64,000 nt of DNA from Herbiconiux sp. (GCF_023264895.1 NZ_JAHFUY010000018.1:31419-95418), one strand, 5' to 3'. Shown: positions 8,330 to 16,822, numbered from the stretch's first letter. A program made the numbers and translations. The notes: a model not told the origin generated them from the sequence alone.

Positions 8330-9534
8330 ACGCCACCGGTGCCGTCGGCCCGGTCGGCGACCCGCCGCCAGAACTCCATCCAGGTCAGCCCGGCCGCCTT
8401 CGAGTTGGCGACGTTCGCGAGAGTACCGAGATCCTTCTTGACCATGGCATGGACGTAGAGATGGAGGTATCCACTCGGGTCGTTGTACCAGGAGAACGTG
8501 ATGATCGAACCCTCGCCGTCGAAGTGACCCGGCGCGGCGACGAACTGCAGCGCCCCGCCCATCGCATGCTGCACGATGACCGGCGCCCAGACCCAGCCGA
8601 GCTGAGTCCACGGACTCACCTTGAGCATGAACACGGTGCCGTTCAGCGGGTAGGCGCGGGTGGCGCCCTCGATGGGGAAGTGGCAGCTGAAACAGGCCTG
8701 CAGGAGCCGCTTGGCCGCCGATTCCGAGGCTTTCGGGTAGTGCACAGGGAAGCTCGGCTTCGCGGCGGAGAAGTCGTAGGCGTAGTACCAGGTGGGGTCG
8801 AGGAGGACCGGGAAGGCGGTGTCGGCGGCGAGGTCGACGTGCTGGGTGAGGGTGTCGCCGTTCCAGGTGTAGCGGGTGGGGAGGGAGGCGCCGGTGGCGT
8901 CTCGGGCCCAGGCCGGTTCGAGGGTGCCGATGTAGGCGTGGGTGGCGTCGGCGAGGAGGGTCTGGCCGGTGGGGAGCTCGGTGGCGTAGGCACCGTCGGG
9001 CAGGTCGAACGTGTAGTCGAAGGCCGTGCCCGCCGCCGGTGAGGCGAGGGCCGTGAGGAGGCGGACGCCGTTCTGAAGGGGCTGGATGTAGGCCGCGGCG
9101 GTGGCTTCACCGTCGTCGGCGGGCGATGCCAGGTCGAAGGACGTGATGCCGGAGTCGGAGCGCGGCTGGCCGACCGCTCCCCCGATCGTGAGCGACACGG
9201 CCTGGCCGGCCCCCTCAGTCTGCGCGGGCGAGAGGGCGAGGGGCTCGGTGGGCGAGTTCGGCAGGCCGAGCCGGAACGGGTCGATGCCGACCTCAGCCCG
9301 CAGTGCGTCGGCCTCGGCGGGGGTGGGCGGGGTGCTGGTCTGGGCGAGCTCGTCCGGCGCGAGTGCTTGCAGGAGTGCGATGGGGTCGTGGATGTCGAGG
9401 GCCAGACCGGGCGGCTGCTCGGAGGCTGCGAGGGCAGCGCCGGCCGGGGCGAGGAGCACGGCGCAGAGGGTCGACGCGACCACGGCCGCGGCGAGGGAGG
9501 CGCGCCGCGGCGTGGATCGGCGGGAAGAGGGCAT
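8326..9534 (-). CDS. exported protein with PWARDA-type wall module
   Basis: A 402-residue secreted protein. The first 38 or so residues form a Sec signal peptide with an Arg-rich start and a long Ala/Val core. The segment AWARDATGASLPTRYTW, ending in FPVLLDPTW, matches a module common in actinobacterial exported proteins and also present in the DUF2599 protein at 39363-40310. The C-terminal third contains CFSCHFPIEG, APGHFDGEGS and YLHLYVHA, which look like a compact enzyme-less binding domain; I cannot name it. The chosen ATG (9532-9534) has AAAGG 8 bp upstream; a longer in-frame start at 9597 lacks one. It leads a coupled operon with two small membrane proteins. Confidence 0.8.
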   Translation of the reverse strand: MPSSRRSTPRRASLAAAVVASTLCAVLLAPAGAALAASEQPPGLALDIHDPIALLQALAPDELAQTSTPPTPAEADALRAEVGIDPFRLGLPNSPTEPLALSPAQTEGAGQAVSLTIGGAVGQPRSDSGITSFDLASPADDGEATAAAYIQPLQNGVRLLTALASPAAGTAFDYTFDLPDGAYATELPTGQTLLADATHAYIGTLEPAWARDATGASLPTRYTWNGDTLTQHVDLAADTAFPVLLDPTWYYAYDFSAAKPSFPVHYPKASESAAKRLLQACFSCHFPIEGATRAYPLNGTVFMLKVSPWTQLGWVWAPVIVQHAMGGALQFVAAPGHFDGEGSIITFSWYNDPSGYLHLYVHAMVKKDLGTLANVANSKAAGLTWMEFWRRVADRADGTGGV

Positions 9535-9678
9535 GGAGGAACCTTTCGTCGTTCGTCGACCGTTCCCAGGGCCTGCCGCTGCAGACAGCATAGACACATG
9601 TGGCGTTCGATGCGCATGCTTTCCGAGCTTTTCTCAGTGGCGTTCGCGGGTGTCGGCGGTCGGGTGCAGAGTCGCCTC

Positions 9679-9834
9679 ATGGACGCATCCACCCGCTCCG
9701 CAGACCTCGCGATGATGCACGGCTACCTGAAGCTCAGGCGCTCCGATCTGCTCGGCAAGCTCGACGGCCTCGGCGAGTACGAGGTGCGCCGGCCGCTCAC
9801 CGCCTCGGGCACGAACCTGCTCGGCGCCCGCTGA
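9679..9834 (+). pseudogene. truncated DUF664/DinB_2 gene remnant
   Basis: This 51-codon frame encodes only the N-terminal part of a DUF664 (DinB_2-like, mycothiol-associated) protein. It has MMHGYLKLRRSDLLGKLDGL followed by YEVRRPLTASGTNLLG, the strongly conserved opening of the family. It then stops with GAR and a TGA. Family members are normally about 160-175 residues, so roughly two thirds is missing, including the C-terminal metal ligands. The sequence after the stop does not continue the family in any frame I can read. It runs instead into a palindromic intergenic repeat at 9896-9962. A deletion joining the gene start to the repeat is the simplest explanation. Confidence 0.7.
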
Positions 9835-9895
9835 CCGCGTCACCCGCTCGCTCACTCGCCCCGTCGAGTTCCGTAGAGTTCCGTCGAGTGTCATC

Positions 9896-9962
9896 GAGTC
9901 GCGTCGAAGTGTCGCCAAACGGACCTCACCGCCCGAAATGGGAGCACTTCGGCGCGACTCAC
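9896..9962. repeat. palindromic intergenic repeat, copy 1
   Basis: Inverted repeat whose arms GAGTCGCGTCGAAGTG (9896-9911) and its near complement (9945-9960) differ at one base. The loop is about 33 bp. The first 25 bases are identical to the inner part of copy 2 at 23405-23473, including the loop-entry sequence GCCAAAC. It lies just after the truncated DUF664 gene. Confidence 0.75.
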
Positions 9963-10047
9963 AGGTTGTCGCGCGACTCCCGCGGGCGCGGGGCGAGGGA
10001 GGGGCGCGGGCGCGGGGCGGGGGTGCGGCGGGAGCGGCCGGGGCTTG

Positions 10048-10617
10048 CTACTCGGGGTCGCAGTGGGTTAGGTCGGTCTCGGCGAGGGGGTCGCCGGCCG
10101 GGATGATGTAGGTCACGAGCAGCACCACGTTCTCGGTGCCCTCGTTCTTGCCCTCGTGCACGTAGCCGGGGCCCTCCTCGATGGAGTCGCCCGTCTCGTA
10201 GACGTGCACGCCCTCGGGGTAGATCGGCGCGTAGTGGGTGAGCGCCCCCTCCTCCACCACGGCGATCAGTCGCCCGTCGTGGCAGTGCTTGCCGGTGCCC
10301 GCCCCCGGCTTGATCGTGATGCGCCGGAACGCCACCTGCACCGGACCCTCGACCTCGACGTCGACCGCCGCATCCTGCTCGCCCTTGCCGAGTTCCTCGA
10401 CCACGACGGGCGCGTCGGTGTCCGCGGGCGTCGGGGTCGGGGTGGGGGTCGCCGCGGCGGAGTCCAACGGGGCGGCCGCTGTGGCGGAGGCGTCGGCAGA
10501 CGCTGCGGGAGCGGCCGTCGTCGTGCCTCCCGCGCATCCGGTGAGCAGCAGAGCGGATGCCAGGACCACGGCGATCCCTGCTCCGACGCCGGTGCGGTGG
10601 TGGGGGCGACGAGTCAC
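10048..10617 (-). CDS. cupin-domain lipoprotein
   Basis: A 189-residue exported lipoprotein. The signal peptide ends in the lipobox LLTGC (Cys near residue 25), so the mature protein is anchored to the outer face of the membrane. A low-complexity Ala/Thr/Pro linker of about 55 residues follows, including a TPTPTPTP run. The remainder is a small cupin barrel: PGAGTGKHCHDGRLIAVVEEG carries the usual histidine metal ligands, and YETGDSIEEGPGYVHEGKN the second cupin motif. The GTG start at 10615-10617 follows a GAAGAGG ribosome site; the longer open frame upstream is rejected. The ligand is unknown. It is transcribed away from the 10958 gene. Confidence 0.85.
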   Translation of the reverse strand: MTRRPHHRTGVGAGIAVVLASALLLTGCAGGTTTAAPAASADASATAAAPLDSAAATPTPTPTPADTDAPVVVEELGKGEQDAAVDVEVEGPVQVAFRRITIKPGAGTGKHCHDGRLIAVVEEGALTHYAPIYPEGVHVYETGDSIEEGPGYVHEGKNEGTENVVLLVTYIIPAGDPLAETDLTHCDPE

Positions 10618-10957
10618 GGGAACCTCTTCGTTCTGGGGCGTCCGCCCCGGTCGGGTGGCCTTCATCGTGACAGAGCGAGCGGGGCCACGGCAGGCGACCC
10701 GCACCCCCAATTCGGGGCTTCTAATCACCTTCGAGGGCCGCACTTCCGCGCGATCGCAGGGAACTGCGGCGGAGGTCACAGATAACGCTTCGGCCACGGG
10801 CACGGCATACCCCGCGTCGCCACCGCGGGGGCAGGACCCCGTCGCCTATCCTGATCGCGTCCACGGACCGCGGGGTCGCCGAGCACACGCATCGACTCCG
10901 ATCCGAGCTTTACCAGCCCCCGACGCCCCACCCGAACCACGACGAGAGCACGATCCC
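10618..10957. promoter_or_regulatory. 340-bp divergent intergenic region
   Basis: Non-coding stretch between the cupin lipoprotein (minus) and the 10958 operon (plus). A -10-like TATCCT at 10847-10852 could serve the plus-strand operon, giving a leader of about 100 bases. A GAGAG ribosome site lies about 12 bp before the ATG. The long frames that cross this region on either strand look like composition artefacts. I see no hairpin or known riboswitch. Confidence 0.4.
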
Positions 10958-11707
10958 ATGACCACGCGCGAGAGGCTCGACCGGCGTCGGTCTCCGCTGC
11001 GCCTCGTCCTGGTGCTCGTGGCGTCGACGCTCGTGCTGCTCGGGATCGCCGCCGCCGTGGCCGTCGCGCTGCTCCCTCCCGTGCTCGCCGAGACTCCGCG
11101 CGAGCGGATCACCGCGACCTCCGCGACCACCGCGACCACCGCCGAGACGCTCCGCAGCGCGACCGGATCCGCGACGGTCGCCGTCCCGGCCGGCTGGCTC
11201 GTGCTCGGGGTGGGGCCCTTCCTCGCCGAGGGCACGACCACCGTGGTTTCCCCCGACGACGCCTACCGCGCCGAGTTCACGGTCCTCCGGGTGACCTCCG
11301 CCTCCGCCGGGCGCTCCGCCTACACCGAGCTCCTGGCCGCCCACGACATCACCAAGGCGGAGGCGACCGCCGCCTGGAACACCGAGACCCTCTCCTCCGG
11401 CTACTCGGTGCGGTGGACCGAGCTGACGGCCGACGACGCCGCGGAGGGCGCATCCGCCACCGAACGCGAGAAGGGCATCGCCGGAGAAGCCGCTGAAGAC
11501 GACCGGGGACCGACGATCGTCCTCGCCACCCTCACCGCCCCGGATCCGACGATCCCGGTCGAGCTGGTGCTCGTCGCCACGGTGAGCGCTCCGGATGCCG
11601 CCGCCTACCGCACCGTGACGGCCGACCTCCTCACCGAGGCGACCCTGTCGGCGACGGCGTCGACCACACCTCCCACGAGCCCGGCGACCGGCGGAGGCTC
11701 CTCGTGA
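10958..11707 (+). CDS. membrane-anchored extracytoplasmic protein
   Basis: A 249-residue protein with one N-terminal transmembrane segment (about residues 15-43) after a positively charged cytosolic start. A threonine-rich linker (TATSATTATTAET) follows. The extracytoplasmic domain of about 170 residues is alpha/beta-like and contains GSATVAVPAGWLVLGVGP and a C-terminal TLTAPDPTIPVELVLVATVS strand pair. I do not recognise the family. The ATG at 10958 is preceded by GAGAG; the much longer upstream frame is not coding. Its stop overlaps the GTG of the polysaccharide deacetylase gene (GTGA), so the two proteins are made together. A cell-envelope role is inferred from that coupling. Confidence 0.75.
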   Translation: MTTRERLDRRRSPLRLVLVLVASTLVLLGIAAAVAVALLPPVLAETPRERITATSATTATTAETLRSATGSATVAVPAGWLVLGVGPFLAEGTTTVVSPDDAYRAEFTVLRVTSASAGRSAYTELLAAHDITKAEATAAWNTETLSSGYSVRWTELTADDAAEGASATEREKGIAGEAAEDDRGPTIVLATLTAPDPTIPVELVLVATVSAPDAAAYRTVTADLLTEATLSATASTTPPTSPATGGGSS

Positions 11708-13362
11708 TCCGCCTGCCCACGTCCCCTCGGCACCTCGGCCCACGACGCCGAGTGGCCGTACTCGCGAGCATCCTCACCACCGCCGCCCTCCTGGCGGGCT
11801 GCGCGAGCATCCCTCCCGCTCCCGCCGGCTGGGCACCTCGCGATGCCGCCGTGCCCGCCGTCGCCCTCTCCGGCGCCCCCGCCGGCCTCGGCGAGGCCGC
11901 AGGCGAAGCCGCAGGCGAAGCAGACCCGGGCTCCGAGGAGTCCGCACCGGTCACCGCCCCCGGCCTCGACGAGCGCCTACTCTTCAACGCCGACCCCGCC
12001 GCGGCGGTCGGCGCCCGCTGGGGCGAGATCCCGGGCAACGCCACCTTCACCGGCATCGTGCGCGGCCGCGTCACCGACGCCCTCCGCGGGCTCGAGGCCA
12101 CGACCGGTGTCGCCTACTCGCCCGCCGCCGACGCCCCCGACCTCTCCCCCGAGAACCGCGGGTGCGTCGCAGGGTCCTCGACCCGCCCGGCGGCGGAGCT
12201 CGTGGCCGACCCGGCGTTCACACCGCAGGGCGCCGCGGCGAGCGTCACGATGACCTGCGAGGTCGTCGCCGCGGTCGGCACGGTGCTCGTCGAGGCGCTG
12301 CGCATCACGACGGCCTCGGCCGGCCAGGTCACCTCCGACGAGACCACCGTCTACTACGCCGACACGATGGGATCCTTCGTCACCACGAGCGACGCCCTCA
12401 TCAGCGACGACGGACTCCGCACCCTCCTCACCGAGACCGTGCAGTCGCTCAAGGTGTCGGCAGGGGCGCTCCGGCCCGAGATGGTGCAGAGCGTCGACGA
12501 CTACCCGGTCGAGCAGCTGCGCTCGTGGTTCTCCCTGTTCTCGTTCGCGGCCGACGGCGCGCTCGTGCTGCACCTCCCGAGCGACTTCACGGTGCCCGAG
12601 CTCGACGAGCTGGGACGGCTGCCGAGAACCGATCCGCTCTTCGTCACCCTCCCGCCCGAGCGGGCCGCCGCGCTCCTGAGCGAGAACGGGCGCCTCATCC
12701 AGGCCCCCCTCGCCTCAGGTGCCCCGTTCACCGTGCCGCCCGCACCGACGCGCGGCCAGGAGGCCGTCGACTGCGGGCTCTTCGCCTGCGTGGCCGTGAC
12801 CTTCGACGACGGGCCGGGAGCCTTCACGGAGCAGATCCTCGACGATCTCGACGCCCGCCGTGCCGCCGCGACCTTCTACGTGCAGGGCTACCGGAGTGCG
12901 AACAACCCCTCGACGCTCGCGCGCATGCAGTCGACCGGACACCAGATCGGCAACCACACCTGGGACCACCCGGACCTCACCAAGCTCACCGACGAGCAGA
13001 TCAAGGCTCAGCTCGATCGCACGAGCCAGGCGGTGCAGGATGCGACGGGGTCGAGGCCGTCGACGTTCCGCCCTCCCTACGGCGCGGTGGACGAGCGGGT
13101 GCTGAAGCAGACCGACCTGCCGGCCATCCTCTGGACCGTCGACACCAACGACTGGCAGCTGCCCGACGATCCGGTGCTCCTCGACCGCGCGGTGCAGCAG
13201 CCGGGGCCGGGATCGATCGTGCTGCTGCACGACGTCCACGAGAACACCGCGCGCCTGACGCCGGCGATGCTCGACGGGCTCCTCGGCCGCGGCTTCACCC
13301 TCGTGACCGTGCAGCAGCTGCTCGGCACGCCCGCTCCGCACACCACGACCACCCGCGGCTAG
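11704..13362 (+). CDS. polysaccharide deacetylase (CE4) lipoprotein
   Basis: A 552-residue lipoprotein with lipobox LLAGC near residue 32, followed by a long unassigned domain of about 320 residues. The C-terminal NodB/CE4 domain spans about residues 355-545. All five CE4 motifs are visible: TFDDGP (catalytic-base and metal aspartates), NHTWDHPD (the two metal histidines), RPPYGAVD, LWTVDTNDW and IVLLHDVH. Enzymes of this class remove N-acetyl groups from peptidoglycan, chitin or similar polymers. The GTG start overlaps the previous stop as GTGA. The N-terminal region resembles the RsiV/DUF3298-like domains that often accompany CE4, but I am unsure. It acts at the outer membrane face or wall. 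Confidence 0.92.
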   Translation: MIRLPTSPRHLGPRRRVAVLASILTTAALLAGCASIPPAPAGWAPRDAAVPAVALSGAPAGLGEAAGEAAGEADPGSEESAPVTAPGLDERLLFNADPAAAVGARWGEIPGNATFTGIVRGRVTDALRGLEATTGVAYSPAADAPDLSPENRGCVAGSSTRPAAELVADPAFTPQGAAASVTMTCEVVAAVGTVLVEALRITTASAGQVTSDETTVYYADTMGSFVTTSDALISDDGLRTLLTETVQSLKVSAGALRPEMVQSVDDYPVEQLRSWFSLFSFAADGALVLHLPSDFTVPELDELGRLPRTDPLFVTLPPERAAALLSENGRLIQAPLASGAPFTVPPAPTRGQEAVDCGLFACVAVTFDDGPGAFTEQILDDLDARRAAATFYVQGYRSANNPSTLARMQSTGHQIGNHTWDHPDLTKLTDEQIKAQLDRTSQAVQDATGSRPSTFRPPYGAVDERVLKQTDLPAILWTVDTNDWQLPDDPVLLDRAVQQPGPGSIVLLHDVHENTARLTPAMLDGLLGRGFTLVTVQQLLGTPAPHTTTTRG

Positions 13363-13402
13363 ACGTCTTCCCCTGCCTCTTGTCTTCAGGCTCCTTGCGG
13401 CG

Positions 13403-13422
13403 TAACGTACAACCAAATGGTT
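13403..13422 (+). promoter_or_regulatory. ArsR autoregulatory operator over the start codon
   Basis: The palindrome AACCA-AA-TGGTT (13411-13422) contains the ATG start codon of the ArsR gene at 13417. A -10-like TAACGT (13403-13408) lies 8 bp before the ATG and no ribosome site is present, so the transcript is probably leaderless. A bound repressor would cover both the transcription start and the start codon. Confidence 0.6.
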
Positions 13423-13833
13423 ATACAAGAACTGAGCGAGGCCGAAGCGGATGCGATCTTCCGCGCTCTCGCCGACTCGACCCGGCGCGACATCCTGCGC
13501 CGGGCCATCCGGCACGAGCAGTCGATCTCCTCGCTCGCCGAGCGCTACACGATGAGCTGGGCGGCGGTGCAGAAGCACGTGACGGTGCTCGAGCGCGCCT
13601 CCCTCATCGTCAAGGAGCGTCGCGGCAAGGAGCAGATCGTGCGCGCGAACCTCGATTCGGTGCGCCGCGCGTCGCTGCTGCTCGACCAGTTCGAGCAGCT
13701 GTGGCACGAGCGGTTCGACCGGATCGGCGACATCCTCGGCTCGCCCGCCGAGGCACCGACCGACACCGGGGTTCCACTCGACTCCGCACCATCCGACACC
13801 GCACCACCCGACAAGGAAGGAACAGAACGATGA
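13417..13833 (+). CDS. ArsR-family transcriptional regulator
   Basis: A 138-residue winged-helix repressor of the ArsR/SmtB superfamily. The domain runs from IFRALADSTRRDILRR through SISSLAERYTMSWAAVQKHVTVLERASLIVKERRGKEQIV. This is the subgroup usually paired with SRPBCC/AHSA1 proteins and lacks the cysteine metal-binding motif of true arsenic sensors. The C-terminus is a disordered Pro/Ser/Asp tail. The ATG sits inside the palindrome AACCA-AA-TGGTT, implying autorepression of the two-gene operon. Its stop overlaps the ATG of the SRPBCC gene as ATGA. The signal it senses is unknown. Confidence 0.92.
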   Translation: MVIQELSEAEADAIFRALADSTRRDILRRAIRHEQSISSLAERYTMSWAAVQKHVTVLERASLIVKERRGKEQIVRANLDSVRRASLLLDQFEQLWHERFDRIGDILGSPAEAPTDTGVPLDSAPSDTAPPDKEGTER

Positions 13834-14315
13834 CCGTCATCGACGTGAACCGAGACACCGAGGCCCTCACCCTCACCTTCGTGGCCGAATTCCCCGAGCC
13901 GCCGGAGCGCGTCTGGCAGGTCTGGGCCGACGCCCGGCAGCTCGAGCGCTGGTGGGGCCCGCCCACCTGGCCCGCCACCTTCGACCGGCACGACTTCGTG
14001 GCGGGCGGCGAATCCCGCTACTACATGACCGGCCCCGACGGCGACAAGGCGGGAGGCTGGTGGCGCAACGAGGTCGTCGACGCCCCCACTCGCTTCGAGT
14101 TCGAGGACGGCTTCGCGGACGCCGACGGCGTGCCGAACACGGAGCTGCCCACGACCCGCACCGTCGTCACACTGACCGCGACCGAGAACGGCACGCGCAT
14201 GACCACGGTGGCGTCGTTCGGCTCGCTCGAGCAGCTCGATCAGCTCGTGTCGATGGGCATGGAGGAGGGCATGCGCCTCGCCATGGGTCAGATCGACGAC
14301 CTCCTGGCGGCCTGA
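13830..14315 (+). CDS. SRPBCC/AHSA1-domain protein
   Basis: A 161-residue START-like (SRPBCC) fold protein. It opens with LTLTFVAEFPEPPERVWQVW and WWGPPTWPATF, typical of the AHSA1/CalC-like group, and ends with the long C-terminal helix GMEEGMRLAMGQIDDLLA. Such proteins bind hydrophobic ligands in a deep cavity. The ATG overlaps the ArsR stop (ATGA) and has an AAGGAAGG ribosome site. Co-transcription with the ArsR regulator is the standard arrangement for this pair. The ligand is unknown. Confidence 0.92.
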   Translation: MTVIDVNRDTEALTLTFVAEFPEPPERVWQVWADARQLERWWGPPTWPATFDRHDFVAGGESRYYMTGPDGDKAGGWWRNEVVDAPTRFEFEDGFADADGVPNTELPTTRTVVTLTATENGTRMTTVASFGSLEQLDQLVSMGMEEGMRLAMGQIDDLLAA

Positions 14316-14340
14316 CGTCCCGTCTGCACGTCCTGTCCGC

Positions 14341-14445
14341 GCCGGGTAGCGCCAACCGCTCGAAACCGCCCGATTTGCGTCTGTTGGCGCTACCCCGGCT
14401 GAGGGTTTCCGCGTTGTGGAACGGTTGGCGCTACCCCGGCTGAGG
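14341..14445. repeat. inverted plus direct repeat cluster
   Basis: Three copies of a GTTGGCGCTACCCCGGC-type unit lie between the SRPBCC and DUF4287 genes. One is inverted at 14341-14356 and two are direct, at 14383-14404 and 14424-14445 (41 bp apart and identical over 22 bases). The inverted copy can pair with either direct copy. It could act as a terminator for the ArsR operon or be a mobile palindromic repeat. Confidence 0.7.
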
Positions 14446-14484
14446 CTCGGGGGCAGGCGGCGCGACGTTGTGTACGCTGTCCAC

Positions 14485-15096
14485 ATGAGTGAACGCCGCA
14501 CCGAGGAACCGCCGCGCACCCGCGTCTGGGTCTCCGAGCCCGAGACGCCCGACCGCTCCATCGTCGAGGCGACCGGGCGGCACTGGGAGGAGTGGGTCGA
14601 CCTCATCGATGCCGGGCCCGGGCGCGAGGCGGGGCACACCGCCATCGCCGCGTGGGTGCTGAGCGAGCACGGTCTCGGTGGCTGGTGGGGGCAGGGTGTG
14701 GTGGTCGGCTACGAGCGGATCACCGGCATCCGGGCACCCGGCCAGATGCCCGACGGCACCTTCTCGATCAGCCGCTCGAAGATCCTCGAGCTGTCCGCCG
14801 ACGAGCTGCGCGACGCTATCGTCGACGACGGCACGCGATCACGTCTCGTACCCGGGTTCCAGACGGTCCTGCGCTCGCGGGCCGGGTCGAAGTCGCCCCG
14901 ATTCAGCCTCGCGGATGCGAGCGGCGAGCCGCTCGGCGTCATCCTCCTGACGCTCGATCCCGCTCCGAAGGAGCGCGTGCGTGTGACCGTCACGCACGAG
15001 AAGCTGCCCTCGGCGGAGGCGGGCGCCACGTGGAAGGAGCACTGGGGCGGCTGGCTCGAGGGGCTCGCGGAGTCGTTCCAGGCTCTCGGCCGCTGA
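14485..15096 (+). CDS. DUF4287-domain protein
   Basis: A 203-residue cytosolic protein. Residues about 28-75 match DUF4287: VEATGRHWEEWVDLIDA, an invariant-looking tryptophan-rich GLGGWWGQGVVVGYER and the HTAIAAWV helix between them. The rest (about 110 residues) resembles the SRPBCC-like partner half found in several actinobacterial DUF4287 proteins, with LTLDPAPKERVRVTVTHEKL and a final helix TWKEHWGGWLEGL. Function is unknown. A TACGCT element ends 6 bp before the ATG, which has no ribosome site, so the message is likely leaderless. Confidence 0.82.
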   Translation: MSERRTEEPPRTRVWVSEPETPDRSIVEATGRHWEEWVDLIDAGPGREAGHTAIAAWVLSEHGLGGWWGQGVVVGYERITGIRAPGQMPDGTFSISRSKILELSADELRDAIVDDGTRSRLVPGFQTVLRSRAGSKSPRFSLADASGEPLGVILLTLDPAPKERVRVTVTHEKLPSAEAGATWKEHWGGWLEGLAESFQALGR

Positions 15097-15131
15097 ACCG
15101 GGCCGAATCCGCCGCCGCGGTAAAGCCCGGA

Positions 15132-15629
15132 TCAGGCCTGCCGGTCGCCCTCTCCGGTGTTCTTCGGGGCGTCCTGCCGGCTGCGGTGGCGGGCCCGGGC
15201 ATCCTTCGCGACCCCGTAGGCCTTCTTCGCGGCGCCTTCTGCGGTGCGACGCACCTTCTTCGCCCCGTCGAACTCGGTCGAGAGGATGCCGAGACCACCG
15301 AGGGCGATCAGGGCTCCGGGGCCGGGAAGCGGCATGAGCACCACGCCGAGCGCGACGGTGCCCCCGCCGACGACCCCGACACCGGTGCGGTAGGCGGTGT
15401 TCGCGGTGGGGTTCTTGCGGATGCCCTCGCGAGCACCGTGGGCGGCCTTCCCCGCCGTGCGCCCGGCGGCCCGTCCGAGGGCGCGGCCGAGGTTCTTCGC
15501 GGCATCTCCCACGCCGCCCTGGGGCTGTGAGGGCGCGGTCGGCCGGTCACCGGATGCGCTCGACTCGTCGTCGGAGGCGGTCGGTGCCTGCGGGATCACG
15601 ATCACGGGGCACTGCTGCGGGGTGGTCAT
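15132..15629 (-). CDS. PGPGW-type (TIGR02611-like) membrane protein
   Basis: A 165-residue protein with two adjacent transmembrane segments around residues 90-130. They carry the family signature GVVLMPLPGPGALIALGGLGILSTEF, split here by the PLPGPG turn, with the expected FDGAKKVRR basic stretch after it. The first 55 residues are Pro/Ser-rich and probably cytosolic, followed by an Ala/Gly/Arg amphipathic stretch. The family is widespread in actinobacteria and has no established function. The ATG at 15627-15629 is chosen; the frame extends upstream without a ribosome site. It is convergent with the DUF4287 gene. Confidence 0.85.
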   Translation of the reverse strand: MTTPQQCPVIVIPQAPTASDDESSASGDRPTAPSQPQGGVGDAAKNLGRALGRAAGRTAGKAAHGAREGIRKNPTANTAYRTGVGVVGGGTVALGVVLMPLPGPGALIALGGLGILSTEFDGAKKVRRTAEGAAKKAYGVAKDARARHRSRQDAPKNTGEGDRQA

Positions 15630-15814
15630 GGTTCCAGTGTAGGAAGGGCTGCTCCGGCGACCCAGAGGCATCGATCGGCCCGATGGTTATTCACAGCAGC
15701 GGCCGCCCCGGTGATTCCTCCACAGATCCCCGCCCCACCGACCTCGCCCTCGGATTCCCGCGATAGCGTCGAAGTCGGCCCGGTCGCATCCGGCGCCCGC
15801 ACTCGAGGAGACCC

Positions 15815-16822
15815 ATGACCGACGCCCCATCGCACTCGCCCGCCGCCGCTGCTCTCGCTTTGACTCCGGCTGGCGCCCCGACCCCGGCTGACGCCACGAT
15901 CCCGGCCGATGCTCCGACCCCGGCTGGCGTTCCGACCCCGGCTGGCGCTCCTGGCTCCCCTTCGGCGAACGCCGCATCCACGCCGCCGGCCACCGGGCGC
16001 GCTGCCCGGCCACCGCAGCCCCAGCGTGCCCTGACGGTGAAACGCGTCGAGGCGGTCTCGCCGCACCTCGTGCGCATCGTCGCCGAGGGCGAGGCGATCG
16101 CGAGCATCCCCGAGTCCACGCAGACCGACCGCTACTCCAAGATGCTCTTCGCCCCGAAGGGCTCGGCACTCGTCCCGCCCTACGATCTGGCGGCCCTCCG
16201 CGAGACGCTCGCGCGCCAGGAGCTCCCCACCCAGCGCACCTACACCCTGCGCCGCGTCGACCGCGAGGCGGGCGAGGTCTGGATCGACTTCGTGGTGCAC
16301 GGCGACACCGGCGTGGCGGGCCCCTGGGCAGCGGATGCGCGACCCGGCGACACGATCGTGCTCGCCGGCATCGGCGGTGGCTACGAACCCGATCCGGCCG
16401 CCGACCGCCACCTGCTGGCGGGCGATGAGGCGGCCATCCCCGCCATCGCCTCGGCTCTCGAGGCCATGCCCGCCGATGCGCAGGGCATCGCGGTGCTCGA
16501 GGTCGACGGTCCGGCAGACGAGATCGCCCTCACGGTTCCCGTCGGGATCGAGCTCGTGTGGGTGCACCGCGCCGGTGCGGAGCCGGGAACGAGCACGGTG
16601 CTCCTCGATGCTCTTCGTGCACTTCCCGCTCCCGTCGGAGACACGCAGGTCTTCGTGCACGGCGAGCGCGGCGCCATGAAGGCGCTGCGGCCGCTCCTGC
16701 TCGAGCAGTGGGGCATTCCGCGTTCGCGCCTCTCGCTCTCGGCCTACTGGGCGCACGGCCGCGCCGAAGACACCTTCCAGGCCGAGAAGCGGGAGCCCGT
16801 GGGCCAGATCTTCACCGACTGA
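15815..16822 (+). CDS. siderophore-interacting flavoprotein (SIP family)
   Basis: A 335-residue FAD-dependent, NAD(P)H-using siderophore-interacting protein that reduces ferric siderophores in the cytosol to release iron. The FAD domain contains RTYTLRRVD and IDFVVHGDTGVAGPWA. The NAD(P)H domain contains HLLAGDEAAIPAIA and the diagnostic C-terminus LSAYWAHGRAEDTFQAEKR. The first 60 residues are a low-complexity Ala/Pro/Thr segment built of imperfect PTPAGAP repeats; these are not part of the family fold and are encoded by 15-30 bp DNA repeats. The ATG follows GAGGAG. No siderophore transport genes are adjacent. Confidence 0.93.
   Translation: MTDAPSHSPAAAALALTPAGAPTPADATIPADAPTPAGVPTPAGAPGSPSANAASTPPATGRAARPPQPQRALTVKRVEAVSPHLVRIVAEGEAIASIPESTQTDRYSKMLFAPKGSALVPPYDLAALRETLARQELPTQRTYTLRRVDREAGEVWIDFVVHGDTGVAGPWAADARPGDTIVLAGIGGGYEPDPAADRHLLAGDEAAIPAIASALEAMPADAQGIAVLEVDGPADEIALTVPVGIELVWVHRAGAEPGTSTVLLDALRALPAPVGDTQVFVHGERGAMKALRPLLLEQWGIPRSRLSLSAYWAHGRAEDTFQAEKREPVGQIFTD

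Noticed and set aside
10238..10957. Upstream extension of the 10958 membrane protein
   Set aside because: The extension overlaps the cupin lipoprotein on the other strand and the divergent promoter region, and the ATG at 10958 gives a normal membrane anchor.
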